A stretch of DNA of 64,000 nucleotides, from NCBI GenBank assembly GCA_018881555.1, contig JACAXG010000050.1, positions 3,720,001 to 3,784,000 on the forward strand, read 5' to 3'. The position numbers were made by a program, and so were the translations under genes. Origin of the DNA: Amblyornis subalaris (lineage: Eukaryota > Chordata > Aves > Passeriformes > Ptilonorhynchidae). Below are positions 13,201-24,090 of the stretch, piece by piece (the stretch's first letter is position 1; each line of letters opens with the position of its first letter). Under the pieces are notes generated by a model that was not told the DNA's origin, ran no database searches, and saw only the letters and a program-made list of their open reading frames with translations.

Positions 13201-16200
13201 CGGACATTCCTCTGGGAAAACAGCAGATTTGAAAACCTGGAAAAGCTATATTTAAATGCAAACTGATAGGGCTCAGAGCCTGGGTGAACCAGAAACAACA
13301 TCCACGAGTCACAAGAGAAAACAGACAACCTCCCATAAATAGTTCAACTTTTAGTTGAGTCTGACTGGTTTTTTGCAGCCCTCGGGCTGCTCTCTGTCTC
13401 TGCGTAAGGCGGGACACGCCTGAAGCTCTGCACGATTCCCAGACTTCGTGTCAACAGTCTTCATACACAGGCAGCCTTCAGACCCCCTGACATGTGGCCC
13501 TGCAACCCTAAATCATAAGTGATGTTATCAGTATCATCATCTCACACTCTGTACCTTTCTTCCTTGAAGTAACTAAAAAACATAAACAGTTCAATAAGGC
13601 TGTAAGCTTGACAGTGCTTTCTGCTCATGACCAGACTCCTGCCTGGTTTTGCCTGTCCATTCCCCCCGCCCCCCATTTTTGGGGCTGTCCAGACAGACCA
13701 TGAAACTTCTGGACTGTAAGAAGCTAATTTAAATTCCTGTCCATTTGCTTCCTGCACCTGAGGACTTCCACCAGCCAAGGAAAAAAAAAAGAGCACATCA
13801 ACATGACAAAGATGAATGAAAGCCGTGCCAGTGAAAGCACCATTTAAANGTGTGAATTGTCCGACTGACTTTGGTCAGAGCAGGATCATACAAAGAAATG
13901 AAGAACAAATACAAAGCCCACTAGGGTTTTAATTGTAACTATCCCACCAGCCTGCCTGGAAAATTCTCTGCAGACATGGTAGCTAAACCATGGCATTTGT
14001 CTCCCAATGCAAGTCTTGACAGAAATACACTTCTGCGACCTAACAGAGAAAGAGGGGAATGATTTAGAAATCAAATCATACAGATGTAACTCCTAAAGCA
14101 TGNAGTCACATCAGCCAGAGGTCCAGACCTGCCCACCCCTGTTCAGTTCTGCTCTTTGCTCAGCTCTGCCCTGCTTCTTATATAGCAATTGGTTGCACCT
14201 GTGGAGAAGGTAGGATTGCTGACAGTAAGCCACTTCATTCCTTCTCAAAGCTGTCTCCATACCTCTACACCAAAACTGGTGTTAAGCACAAGATAACAGA
14301 AAGGATACATCAAGCCTTTGAAATTCAAAGCAAGCAAAGGGGTGGAGAAGGATCCTCTCTCAGAAGTGGTGCAGGACANAGATTTGTTTGCCCACTCCGA
14401 GCCTGGCCTTTCCCACCCTTGAACAGCCTGCACCAATCCCCATCTACCCCTGGGAGGGCATTTACCCCACACTGTACCCAAGGAATTAAACGCCCTGCTG
14501 CAATTCCTAGGTGTACACGGCGTGCTATAAGAAGAGCAGGTGGGAAGTGCTGTGATGCCACTGAGAAGGACCCAGCCCAGGATCAGTGGCTTGCAGAGCC
14601 ACACCCTGTAGTCCAGAGGGGCATTTGCAGCCCTATGGCCACAGAAGGCGATCCTGGCTGCTCCTCCACAGGCTCTGCCAGCAGTGTTGTTTCACTGTGC
14701 CTGCACAGCCATCACTCAAAAATATCCTTCCTCTACAGCAATGCCGTGCAGTCACCGTCACCCCTGACTTTGAGGGTGGGTATAGAGCAGTCTCCTCCAG
14801 GCTCATTTTGATTTGCAGCAGCCACTTATTAAATGGACACTGTCACTTTGCAAAACACAGAAGACGACGCCAACAAGGAATACTATTTCACTCCTAAAGG
14901 AGTTTATCATAAATAAAGTTGTCAAACTAAATCTGTGTAACTGAGGAATACAAGCTTCCATTATGGTTAAGTCAGACATCTCACTAAACAGCAACTGTTT
15001 AGGCAGTAAGATTACGCTTGATGAGAAGCACTCGTTTTAGAAAGTTTTTCTGTTACTGGTAAAATTCATCTTTGGATGAATCTCTTTCAAATCAATAATT
15101 TTTGTTCTGGAAATATACAAGGTATTCCCCAAATATTTTTTTGAGACTTTGTTATCCCTGAAACTTTTTTCAAATAAAAGCTCAAATACAGGATGCAACA
15201 ATCACTTGAAACATTACACATTTTCTTGTGAAACATATTAAAAAAAGGATTCAAGTGTTTTTCCAACAGAACTCATCAAGTTCAACCTTGTTAATGCAAA
15301 CTGTGCCTTTATTTTCCAAACAGTCATGAGTTAACAGTTATATTTCATTTATAACTTACATAAAATTATGGCCAGGCTAGTTTTTTGCAGCTCTAATATT
15401 CCTCAAATAGTCTGTGGTTTACATTACTTGATGGCATGGGAGAGGGGCTTTTCAAANAGTTTACAACCTATGTCTCTTCTTCTGCAGAAGCTAATTGCTT
15501 ATGCATAATTTCATTTTATCCATATAGATTTATGTCCTTTTCCATCATATAACATTAAGATGACTCTTACAACTTTCCTGTGAGATAGGAAAAATGTTGT
15601 AGTCCTGCCCTTGCACTAGAAGCCCCACAGTATCCTGTACTCTTTACTACCCTTAGTGGAACTTTTGCCTGAATGGCTTGTATTTTCAACTTCATTTTGT
15701 GCTGGTTTGAAGCTCAATAGAGGAAGGTGATGCCAAGGCACAGTAATTTAAAGTATGTAACTATTGTGCAGATGCTACAACTTTAATTATACAAGCAGGC
15801 TTTTGTGCCTGTCCAAACAAAAAGTGATAAACAATCTGCTTGCACAGTGGCAGCAAAAGGATCAAGATCCATGAATTTATGTCCATAAACATTGGCTGCA
15901 GCAGCAGAACTAATTGGGTACACTCAGAAGTGCATCCCCTATGGGTTCCTTGCTGAGGGAAGTCAGCTACCTTCTAACGAACTAAGTTACACTGTCTTAC
16001 ATGGATTTTCACATAGATAAAACTCAAGTCTTCAAATCGATTTCTCTGACTCCTCTTTTCTTTTTTGGCTGAACATATATAATGCACTAAAAAATAAGAT
16101 TAAAAATTACAGTAATTTTTTATAGCTCGATTTTTACAATTGCCCAGTTAATGACCTATGGATCAGAGGGGGTCACCCTAAATACAGACATGGTCTGGGA

Positions 16201-17794
16201 TGGTGATTCAGAAAGGCAGCACCTGAGGTACTGGTTAACAGATAAACAGCAGCTGGTAACTTATGGGTCAGTTCCAACATCTCCCTCTGGAGATACCACC
16301 TCTGAGGTTTTGCCTGCAAAGGAAGTGGAACTGCTTTAATTATGCCAGAATGTATTTACTGCCTGGGAAGCAGTCATGCCAAGTGTGTTAAAGACAAATG
16401 GTATATAAAAGGAAACAATGTACAATGCAAACCAAATGCATCCCAGTTTGACAATTAAGACTACCTTGGTATAATAATTTTTGTTCAAAATAGAAAACAT
16501 TCTGAGGTAGTTAACACTGCAATCTAGGCCATTCCTGGGTATGGAGAAAGTTTGCTAACGACTTCCAGATGAATATGAGGCATTACCTTTAACTCTGGCT
16601 ATAAAGGACCCACAAAGGCTCCATTGGGGGGCTGTGAGTATCACCATGTAAGATCTCCTGACACATTCTCTGCAGAGCTCAGCCTAAAACAGGAACACTC
16701 AAACTCTACTTAAACCCCTCTTGGGTGACAACCTACCAAGAAAAGCAACAGAAACAGGCACAGGAAAAGAATCTCTAAGCACAACTACTTCTGGTTTTAC
16801 AGCATTTTAATGACAGTTCCCAATCCCACCCCATTCTTATCTCATATACTCATACATTTCATAGCACCCTCAAGTTTGTCAATATTTCAGCTGGACACAG
16901 CCATCCTATCTTCTTTGTCATACAGGTCCTTTTTCTTGTGTTGATGGATGACCTCTCTAACAAGTTCATACAGAGCAGAAACCCTATCTCATCCATGATG
17001 TCTCTGTCTACTGGGAGAGATTAACTGCTTCCTCTTAAAGAAATCTAACCTATGCATTCACACCATACAATTATTATCCTGCTAAATAATTTTTTTTTGT
17101 AGAAAAATATTTTGTTCAGAGACATCACAAACACTGGATCCAGTTGCTTTCAGTATTCCTTCTTTACTGATGTGTCAACTTCTGGGGCAGGTCACCCAAA
17201 TGAATGCAGCACAACAGGTTGGGCATGTCTCAGTCTGTTTTCAGTCACAGAACACTATAGGATTTGTCAACTGGCACAGATGCAGCCTGCACTGTCATAG
17301 TGCTGTCAAAATACAGATTGCNGAAACCATGGCTATTAAGCTCCCTATATAAACATTAAAACTACATTTAGCCAAAAAAATCAGCTATTCTCACAGCAAA
17401 GAATACTGCAAAACAAACAAATAAAGATATCCAACATGTTATGATAAAAGATAGAAGTCACAGTAACTAAATACATCAATTATTTCTGTTCTGGATATAG
17501 CAACAAAAGGATTTGGAAAGCTTTACATAAATGGGATTTCTAAACTATATATATTAACACTTTCCAATTCCTCATTCTCGAGGACTCTGGATTGAGGATG
17601 AGGAGTAATTAGCCACAGTACTGGATGAAGGTGAGTGCTATCACTTGCATTACCTCCCCTAACTCAATAGGTGGATGTCATTGGTTTACACGATAGCTAC
17701 CAGACCATTTTAAAGGAAAACTCAGATCAACTTACAGATCAACTGCAGAAAACACTTATTTTAAAGACATTTAAAAAAACCCCACATTTTTCGT
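10277..17794. other. Non-coding stretch, no gene recognised
   Basis: The ORFs here are short and resemble no family convincingly. Between about 16.8 and 17.3 kb a few short conceptual peptides loosely recall retroviral reverse transcriptase and RNase H motifs, but they are broken by stops and wrongly spaced. I do not call an element. Otherwise I see only AT-rich unique sequence with scattered N bases. Confidence 0.45.
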
Positions 17795-17955
17795 ACTGTG
17801 AGGGTGTTCAAACACTGGCATGGGTAGCTTAGAGAGGCTGTGGTGTTTTCATCCTTGGAAATATTCAAAACTTGACTCAAGCTGACCCTCCTCTGAGCTG
17901 CGAGGTGGGCTAGACAGCCTTCAGAGGAGCCTTCTGGCCTCTGCCATTCTGTGAT
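17795..17955 (+). mobile_element. CR1 LINE 3' fragment
   Basis: The sequence follows the CR1 3' end closely: a start like ACTGTGAGGGTG..TCAAACACTGG, then GAGAGGCTGTGG, CATCCTTGGA.ATATTCAAAAC, a GGCTAGACAG stretch and CATTCTGTGATG at the end. It is diverged and 5'-truncated, as is usual for avian CR1 copies, and lacks any intact ORF2. Confidence 0.8.
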
Positions 17956-20900
17956 GAATAAAAACAGTGGATCTATATTGCCTATGTCAGGGAGCTCAAA
18001 TCATGCAAAAAAGTTGTCTCCAATTCCTCATTTCTTCACAGAGAATTTCTTATGAGATAATTTCAGAGACTGAAGTAACATGAAATTAATTGCGCCTNGC
18101 CAGTCAGAGACTGAGGGACACGAGGGAAGCATTAGGAATGTGCAGTACAGCCAGTACACGGCAGAGGAAAGGCAGTACCTCTGCCTCTTTTAGCAGCAGC
18201 GAACTGCTAGACCAGCTGGATCTGTTTCTTGGTATGCACACAAAAAGCAAAAGGTGGGAGCGTGACAGAAAATAACTACAGATATATCAGGACAAGTGAA
18301 ACGAAAATATATATGCTCATCAATCATCAAACGTGGATTAGCTGCAAAACAGTACTCATTAATGCAGTCCATACTTCACATGAAAAAGTTTGCAACACAT
18401 GATGAAATAGCAAGAGACGGGTGTCACAAATCCATCAAATCACATGGTCAGTGAGTGATCTCTTGCCAAGAATTGCATGAATCACTTCACCAGTCACTTA
18501 AAAATGAGGCAGATGAGGTCCCAAGGAAAGATCTTACAGCACTTCCAAGCCAGAAAGGTCACAGTTGAGCAGATGGTGAAAGAGAACGAGCAATCCAGGA
18601 AAATTAAGGAATCTGGAAAGTGTATTCTTCTCTCAAAATACTTAGGGGAAGGAAAGCATTTTTGTTATTGCACATTTAAGAAGACCATCTTCAGAAGAGT
18701 GTACACATTTTCTATGGTCTTCAGACAAAAGCTGTTCCCTGGCAGCAAGGAAGAATCTATTCATTTCAGTAAGTTTAACGCAACCAAAAATAGACCAGAA
18801 AATGAATACTAGCATGCTTTAAGCCCAGTGCCCTAAGATCCCATAAATCTTGGCTTCAGCATTCTGCATTATGCTGCCTTCATTTTAGGGCATTCAGGGC
18901 CCCTCATTAAGTAGGTGGTCTGGCAAACCTTGCTGCTGTAGTGTAAATTATGACTTGTCTGCTCTGTCCTTCTTTATAGAGGCTGCTGCCACCACAAGGG
19001 AAAATGTTCCCAGATTGGATGTGTTCTAGTGCAGAGACCAGTCTTTTGACACTTTCAGTAATATCCTGTGGTAATAATGGTGTGCTGATGTAAATTGTTA
19101 CCACCTGCATATATTCCTCCTGATGAGAAAATCTGGCAAACGGGAAAACACGTGCCCACATCCCTTTACTCTAGTGGAAAGCTACTGCCCTTTGCTCTGC
19201 CAGTGAAGTGGCTTTGAGCTAAAATGCCAAACACTAACTTGAGCAGCTGAGTGGGCACCTGGTCCCTTCTGATGGCTATGTTAGGCCATCCTAATGCTGG
19301 GGGTGATGATGCTCTAAGTGACCATGGCAAGACTCGCAGGGCTCATCTGTCAGTCATAAGAGTAAACCCACCTCCATCTGCACTGTAAGTAAATTGAAGG
19401 GCTTTGCACTTCAGTGATATGTAGACCCCTGTTCTGTTCCATCAATATTCTACCACAGCACAATTCCCCAGAGCTTGCTGCTTGGACTGAACTAACCTCG
19501 CAGAAAATCCCTTCATTTTCCTTATCGAAACAGAGAAATATAGTTAAGCAATAAAATGTTGCAAGGATGTGTTTGGGAGTATGTGTTGTAATGCCCTGGA
19601 GAAGGAGGCAGAATTAGCTAACACTGCTAATGACACTTGGTTGCTGTAGCTATCAAGTCCAACAGAAATGGTTCTAAGAATCTGTGCAGGTAAGATCGGA
19701 GGCAGACAGCAGATGAAGAGCCCAGCAGCTCTGGAAAATGAACCTGTATAAACACATGTAAAAACAGTGACACGACCGTCTACACTGAACAGTGTTAATT
19801 TTTGAACAAGCATCCTAAGCATGACAGGAATCCAGAAAATAGTCTACCCCTCTTATTTACCACAAAAGTCCCTAAATGAGAACAATTCCAGAATTAACAA
19901 GTACTTTACATGCAGTTACTCCTTCTAACATAAGAAACTAGTCCTACTTTACAGTCTTTAAATTAGCCTGCAGTATGAATAAGAGGGTTTATTGATCATC
20001 CTACATATAAGATTGTGCAATAGATCAAGAACCTCACAGCCCTTTTTACACCTTTCATCTCAACATGAGATACTGGTCACACAGAATGACAGAAGAATGT
20101 TTTAACTCAATAAGAAATTACATGCTTCCATCACACACTAAAATCCAACAACAAAAAAAAGTTGCTGACAGTTTTTCAAGAGGATTAAATTACTTTGAAA
20201 TATCACCTAAATAGATCACCAATAGGTTGCCTTCTTCTTGACTTGATCCCCTCACTTTCTGAAGTGAGACAGAGTTTTGAATTAAACTATGGCTTGCTGT
20301 TTTCCTGCAAGACCCACCTTGTTCAGCACACATCGTGTGGTGCTTGCTGGCTAAGCAGTTGTTCAATACTTTGCAAGATCTTCACAGCTCAGTGTAGCTC
20401 TGTACCTTTCACATTTCTTTCATGTTATTTTCTGAATTCACTGATAGTGAATGGGCTTGTCTAACAAGAGCAAATTCGCTAAGTGTCCATCTGAATTCTT
20501 TGCAAACAAGAATGAATTTACTTCATAGCAGCCCATTTTGCGAATGGTGTATTTTTATTACCTCCATTTTATACAGTGCAAAATTGAGGTATGGAAAGAT
20601 CCATACCAAATATCTCAAATAACTTTGATCACTCAGAGGCATATAACACTTTTTTTCCCCAGAGACTGCTTAAAATATAGGCGATACATTGATTTCACCT
20701 GTGTTTGCAAAAGCTCTGCATTTCTGCAAATCAGATTGAGGTTCTCAAGAGAGACCACAAAATAAGGAACATGAAAATGAATGATTGCTTATGAAAAATC
20801 TATTTTAAATGACTGGCTTCTCATCCAACAGGAAATATGCAGAAGCATGAAAACACCCCTAGTTCATCAGGGTAGCATTCAACTGTCTGCATATGAATCT

Positions 20901-22984
20901 CCTTTTTTTAAATTCCAGTTTCTACCTTGAGTCACTACACTTTTTCCACTTTCTTCAATAAACAAGGCAAGGTTCCTTCAGATAATGACTTTTTTAGAAA
21001 AACAAATCATCCACAGAATAGAGTCCAGCAGAAAGCAATATTGTTTAAACCAAAGACCAGAATATAACAAGTGAATGTAAGAATGTCAAACTGCAAGGGC
21101 AACCACCAAAAATTCATTAGGGCTTAACAAGAAACCAAAGAAAGGAGCCTGCTCAATAAAATAAAAATCTTAAAATCATGCTCAGCTCCAGAGCTGAAAC
21201 ATAATACATCACCCTGCCACTTCACCTAAAATAGAAACCAATAACCCCAGCAGATTATGCTTTCCTTTATGGACAAGTGTAGGAAGGGATTGGGATCCAC
21301 TTGTTGCAAGTAGATTCTATGGGTATTTCTTGAGAGCAGGAAAGGTTCAAAAAAATCTTCTGTTCCATTCCAGATCAGCATGTGCTCTAACAAGCTGTTT
21401 TAAGAAGCACGGAACACAGGTTCACCAAAGGACTGAGGGAAGTTCTCTGCAAAACAAATCTCTTCAGGAAAGAGAAAGGCTGTGCCTGAAACAGGAACAC
21501 TTCTAACCAAGAAATCCTGTTTTCTATATTGCTTTATCATAAAAACTGCCACTCTTTTCAGTGATTACTGTTCTTGCAAAAATTGTGATTAATTTTACTT
21601 TTCTCTTTTCTTTCTCACAGTGTGGAGTAGCCACCACTAATTTATCCTTGTAACTGACACAGCCAGAGCCAAGTTTTCATCAAACTCAGCACTGCATCCA
21701 CAAAATCTAGGCGAGCATTTATTGTATGTACAAACGTGCTCATAAATAAGCACACAGGCAGAATCACACAATTTGTATGCAAAGATGTGGGTTTCCAAGG
21801 GCAGCATTTTAACATTACAACATTACAGGTAAAGTATACCTTTAAACATGCACCCATTTTTCCTAACTTGTACCTTAATGAAGACTAGCAGTGAGTGTTT
21901 ACTTCATAAAACATCTGAACCTGGCAGTACCACTTCTTAAGGAACAGTTCTAGAAAGCGTGGTATGTTTTGCATTTACAATTTAACTGTGGTAACACTCA
22001 AAAAAGACAATATACGTACTTGCACTTCCTAGAAATTCACCACAGAGCAAGCTTCTCTTCGTAACTCCCTCTCGAACTATCGTATTTCTGTGTTTTTACC
22101 ATGCTTACATTTGTGATGCCAGCTCATCTTATGTGGGTATGTAATAAAATACCCTGACATATTTCACCTTCTATTTCATATTACATTGAAGGCCCACCAT
22201 GAATTGTTATCGTTTTCCTGAGTGTTTATCCTTCAATTAGTCTGTATCATCACATGATGTATTTGGACTGAAAGTTTAGAATAATTTTTCAGCTCAAATT
22301 ATTGGGAACAAGGTGGCTGAGAGCAACTGTACTTACCCTTATTAAAATTCAACCAGCATGCTCTGACAAACACTACTACTTAAAAACGTGTCTGTCAGCA
22401 CTTGATGTGTACTTTCCACACTTTCAATATATTAAACACAATGATACTACTGTGTCAAAAAACCCACAAACCCCAAACAACAAAACCACACCCCAGCAAA
22501 CTAAACACGCAACACATACAACAACTGCTCCATGTGTCCTGGCAAATGAAACAAGAAGAGGTGAAAATCCTGTAGGCTCATTATGCTTAACTTCTATCTT
22601 AAGCCCGACACAGTTTAGGGTACAGCCAGCACTAGGGACCGTTTCCCCAGAAGAGGGGTTTGCCTTCCCGCCACCCTCCGGGGTCAGCCAAGGACACCTC
22701 AGCAGGCTCGACACCTGCAAACACCCTGTACCCCAGTGCATGCAGTACTTCTTCTGATTTTCATGTTGTAAAAGGGCTCTGACAGGTTGACAGACAGTCT
22801 TCAAAGGGCTTGGAACTGGGGAAAAAAAAAAAAATAAAAAAAGAAAAACAAACCTACACAAGAGATAACCTAAATGACAAACAAAAAAGAGCAAAGTCAC
22901 GATCCAGGGTGATAAAGCTGGAGTTGCCTGTTGCACCTGCCCGAGGCTCCACCACCGAGGCCGTGCCCGAGTGTGATATGCGTG
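17956..22984. other. Non-coding stretch, no gene recognised
   Basis: No coding region is recognised. The 151-residue and 218-residue ORFs near 22.3-23.1 kb have no domain, overlap each other on opposite strands, and run into low-complexity A-rich and TG/TA-rich sequence. A poly(A)-like run lies at about 22,820-22,850. One probable ancient SINE relic is listed separately. Confidence 0.45.
20545..20640 (+). repeat. Possible ancient SINE/LINE relic (MIR/L3-like core)
   Basis: The stretch reads TTATTACCTCCATTTTATAC followed by an AAATTGAGGTATGGAAAGAT-type segment. This is reminiscent of the 'CCATTTTACAGATGAGGAAACTGAGGC' core shared by MIR and L3 ends. It is short and diverged, so a repeat-library search is needed to confirm it. 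Confidence 0.3.
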
Positions 22985-23150
22985 TTGTGTGTTTATAAAG
23001 ACATACGTGTGTATATACATGTGTGTATATATGCCTGTATATGTATTTGTGCATATGCACACACACACGTAGATATACATATATTATAAATACGTACCTA
23101 TGCAGACGTGTATATACACATAAATTATGTGTGTATATATATACAGAAAC
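22985..23150. repeat. TG/TA-rich microsatellite region
   Basis: Interspersed TGTATATA, GTGTATATA and ACACACAC runs make up a low-complexity alternating purine-pyrimidine tract directly next to the CpG island. The ORFs across it, which encode runs of Y, T, V, C and I, are products of the repeat and not genes. Such tracts are often length-polymorphic. Confidence 0.8.
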
Positions 23151-23432
23151 TCTTTTAAAAATTTTATTTAAAACGACTTTAAAGCTGAAGTTAGGGTGCC
23201 CTCGAACAGCCTTCCGCGGCCCCGCAGAGCTTTCCCCGGCTCGCACTGCCCCCGCCGGCCGCCTGGCGCCGGAACACCCGCACGGGCTGCCGGGTGCCAC
23301 CGTCCGCCCGCCACGGCGCCGCACCCCGCCCCTCGGCTGCCTCCCGCTGCGTCCCGGCGGGCCCCGGCTCCCCGCGGCCTCGCCTCTGCCGGGACACCGC
23401 GCCCTGCCCGGCACCGGAACGGGGCTCCCGAT

Positions 23433-23439
23433 AAAAAAA
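23433..23439 (-). terminator. RNA polymerase III terminator of the tRNA gene
   Basis: A run of seven A on the plus strand is seven T on the transcribed minus strand. It starts 8 bases past the tRNA 3' end. Four or more T is the normal Pol III stop signal. Confidence 0.9.
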
Positions 23440-23446
23440 CGTCAGT

Positions 23447-23529
23447 TACCAGGAGTGGGGTTCGAACCCACGCGGACATACGTCCATTGGATCTTAAGTC
23501 CAACGCCTTAACCACTCGGCCATCCTGGT
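23447..23529 (-). tRNA. tRNA-Leu (anticodon UAA)
   Basis: This 83-nt gene folds as a complete class II tRNA on the minus strand. The acceptor stem ACCAGGA pairs with TCCTGGT and is followed by discriminator A. The D arm contains the A box TGGCCGAGTGG (23,512-23,522). The anticodon stem TTGGA/TCCAA carries loop CTTAAGA, giving anticodon TAA at 23,494-23,496. The long variable arm has a GGAC/GTCC stem, as in leucine tRNAs. The T arm is GTGGG-TTCGAAC-CCCAC and contains the B box (23,459-23,469). There is no intron, and CCA is not encoded, as in eukaryotes. It reads UUA leucine codons. All stems pair perfectly and a T7 terminator follows, so it looks functional. From memory it is almost identical to vertebrate tRNA-Leu-TAA, and a human copy lies near STX11/UTRN on chromosome 6. 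Confidence 0.97.
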
Positions 23530-23767
23530 GCAGATACCGGGACCGCTCCCAGCCGTTCCTACATTCACGGCCCCGCTCCCGCCCGCCCCCCTCGCCGCCC
23601 GCGACCCTCGGGGGTGCCCCCTCCCCCTCCGCCGCTGCGCCCTCCCGCCCTTATTCCCAGCGCAGCGGAGCGCACGGGGCGGCGCGCACGGGCGGCCTCT
23701 CCCGGCGGCCGCGGGAGGCGGGCGGGCAGGGCCCGGCGGGGAGCGCTTCCACGGCCCCTCGCCCACG

Positions 23768-23834
23768 CCGGGCCGGGCAGGGCCAGGCCGGGCCGGGCCG
23801 AGCCGAGCCGAGCTGAGCTGAGCCGGGCTGGCCG
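23768..23834 (+). repeat. GC-rich pentamer array (GGGCC/GAGCC/GAGCT)
   Basis: About 12-13 units of period 5 change stepwise from GGGCC-type to GAGCC and then GAGCT, and back to GAGCC/GGGCT. The array lies within the CpG island about 240 bp upstream of the tRNA 5' end. The graded change of units suggests growth by replication slippage with point mutations. The G-runs could form G-quadruplex or slipped structures. Confidence 0.85.
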
Positions 23835-24090
23835 CCACCGCGCTCCCGNTCGACGGTCGCCGGGCCCGGAGCGGAAGGGGGAGGCGGGGGAGGTGCGCGG
23901 GGCTGGCACGGGCCCGCCCCTGGGGGAGCGCGGGGCGGGCGGCGCTGGGCCGGGGTGGCGGCGGGCGAGGGCTGCGGGGTGTGAGGGCTGCGGGCAGTGC
24001 GGGCTCGGGGCAGTGCGGGTACATCCCCTCTCCGAGCGGGCAGGGCCGCGGTGCCGCCGTGGCTCGTCGGGCGTGAGAGGGCAGCGGAGA

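Larger units (their letters stand above)
23190..24090. promoter_or_regulatory. CpG island surrounding the tRNA-Leu gene
   Basis: About 900 bp of very GC-rich, CpG-dense sequence stand out sharply from the AT-rich flanks. GC-box-like motifs occur on both strands (for example near 23,915-23,945). Long overlapping ORFs in several frames are a side effect of the base composition. An intact tRNA gene sits inside it. The island looks like a Pol II promoter, but I recognise no first coding exon. The best inferred candidates are the 5' end of UTRN or an unannotated non-coding transcript. A good minus-strand splice donor context (CTG/GTGAGT) lies at about 24,405-24,413. Confidence 0.75.

Noticed and set aside
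16800..17340. Possible decayed retroviral pol (short peptides with MDDL-like and FTD-like motifs)
   Set aside because: The motifs are short, in different frames, interrupted by stops and too close together for reverse transcriptase and RNase H. No LTR flanks were seen. A profile search would be decisive.
1..23000. UTRN exons expected on the minus strand from synteny
   Set aside because: No exon encoding the actin-binding start or spectrin-like repeats was recognised. The gene probably begins further left or has only non-coding exons here.
22424..23511. Long overlapping ORFs (151-218 residues) around the microsatellite and CpG island
   Set aside because: They overlap on both strands, encode low-complexity peptides from TG/TA repeats and GC-rich DNA, cross the tRNA gene, and resemble no protein family.
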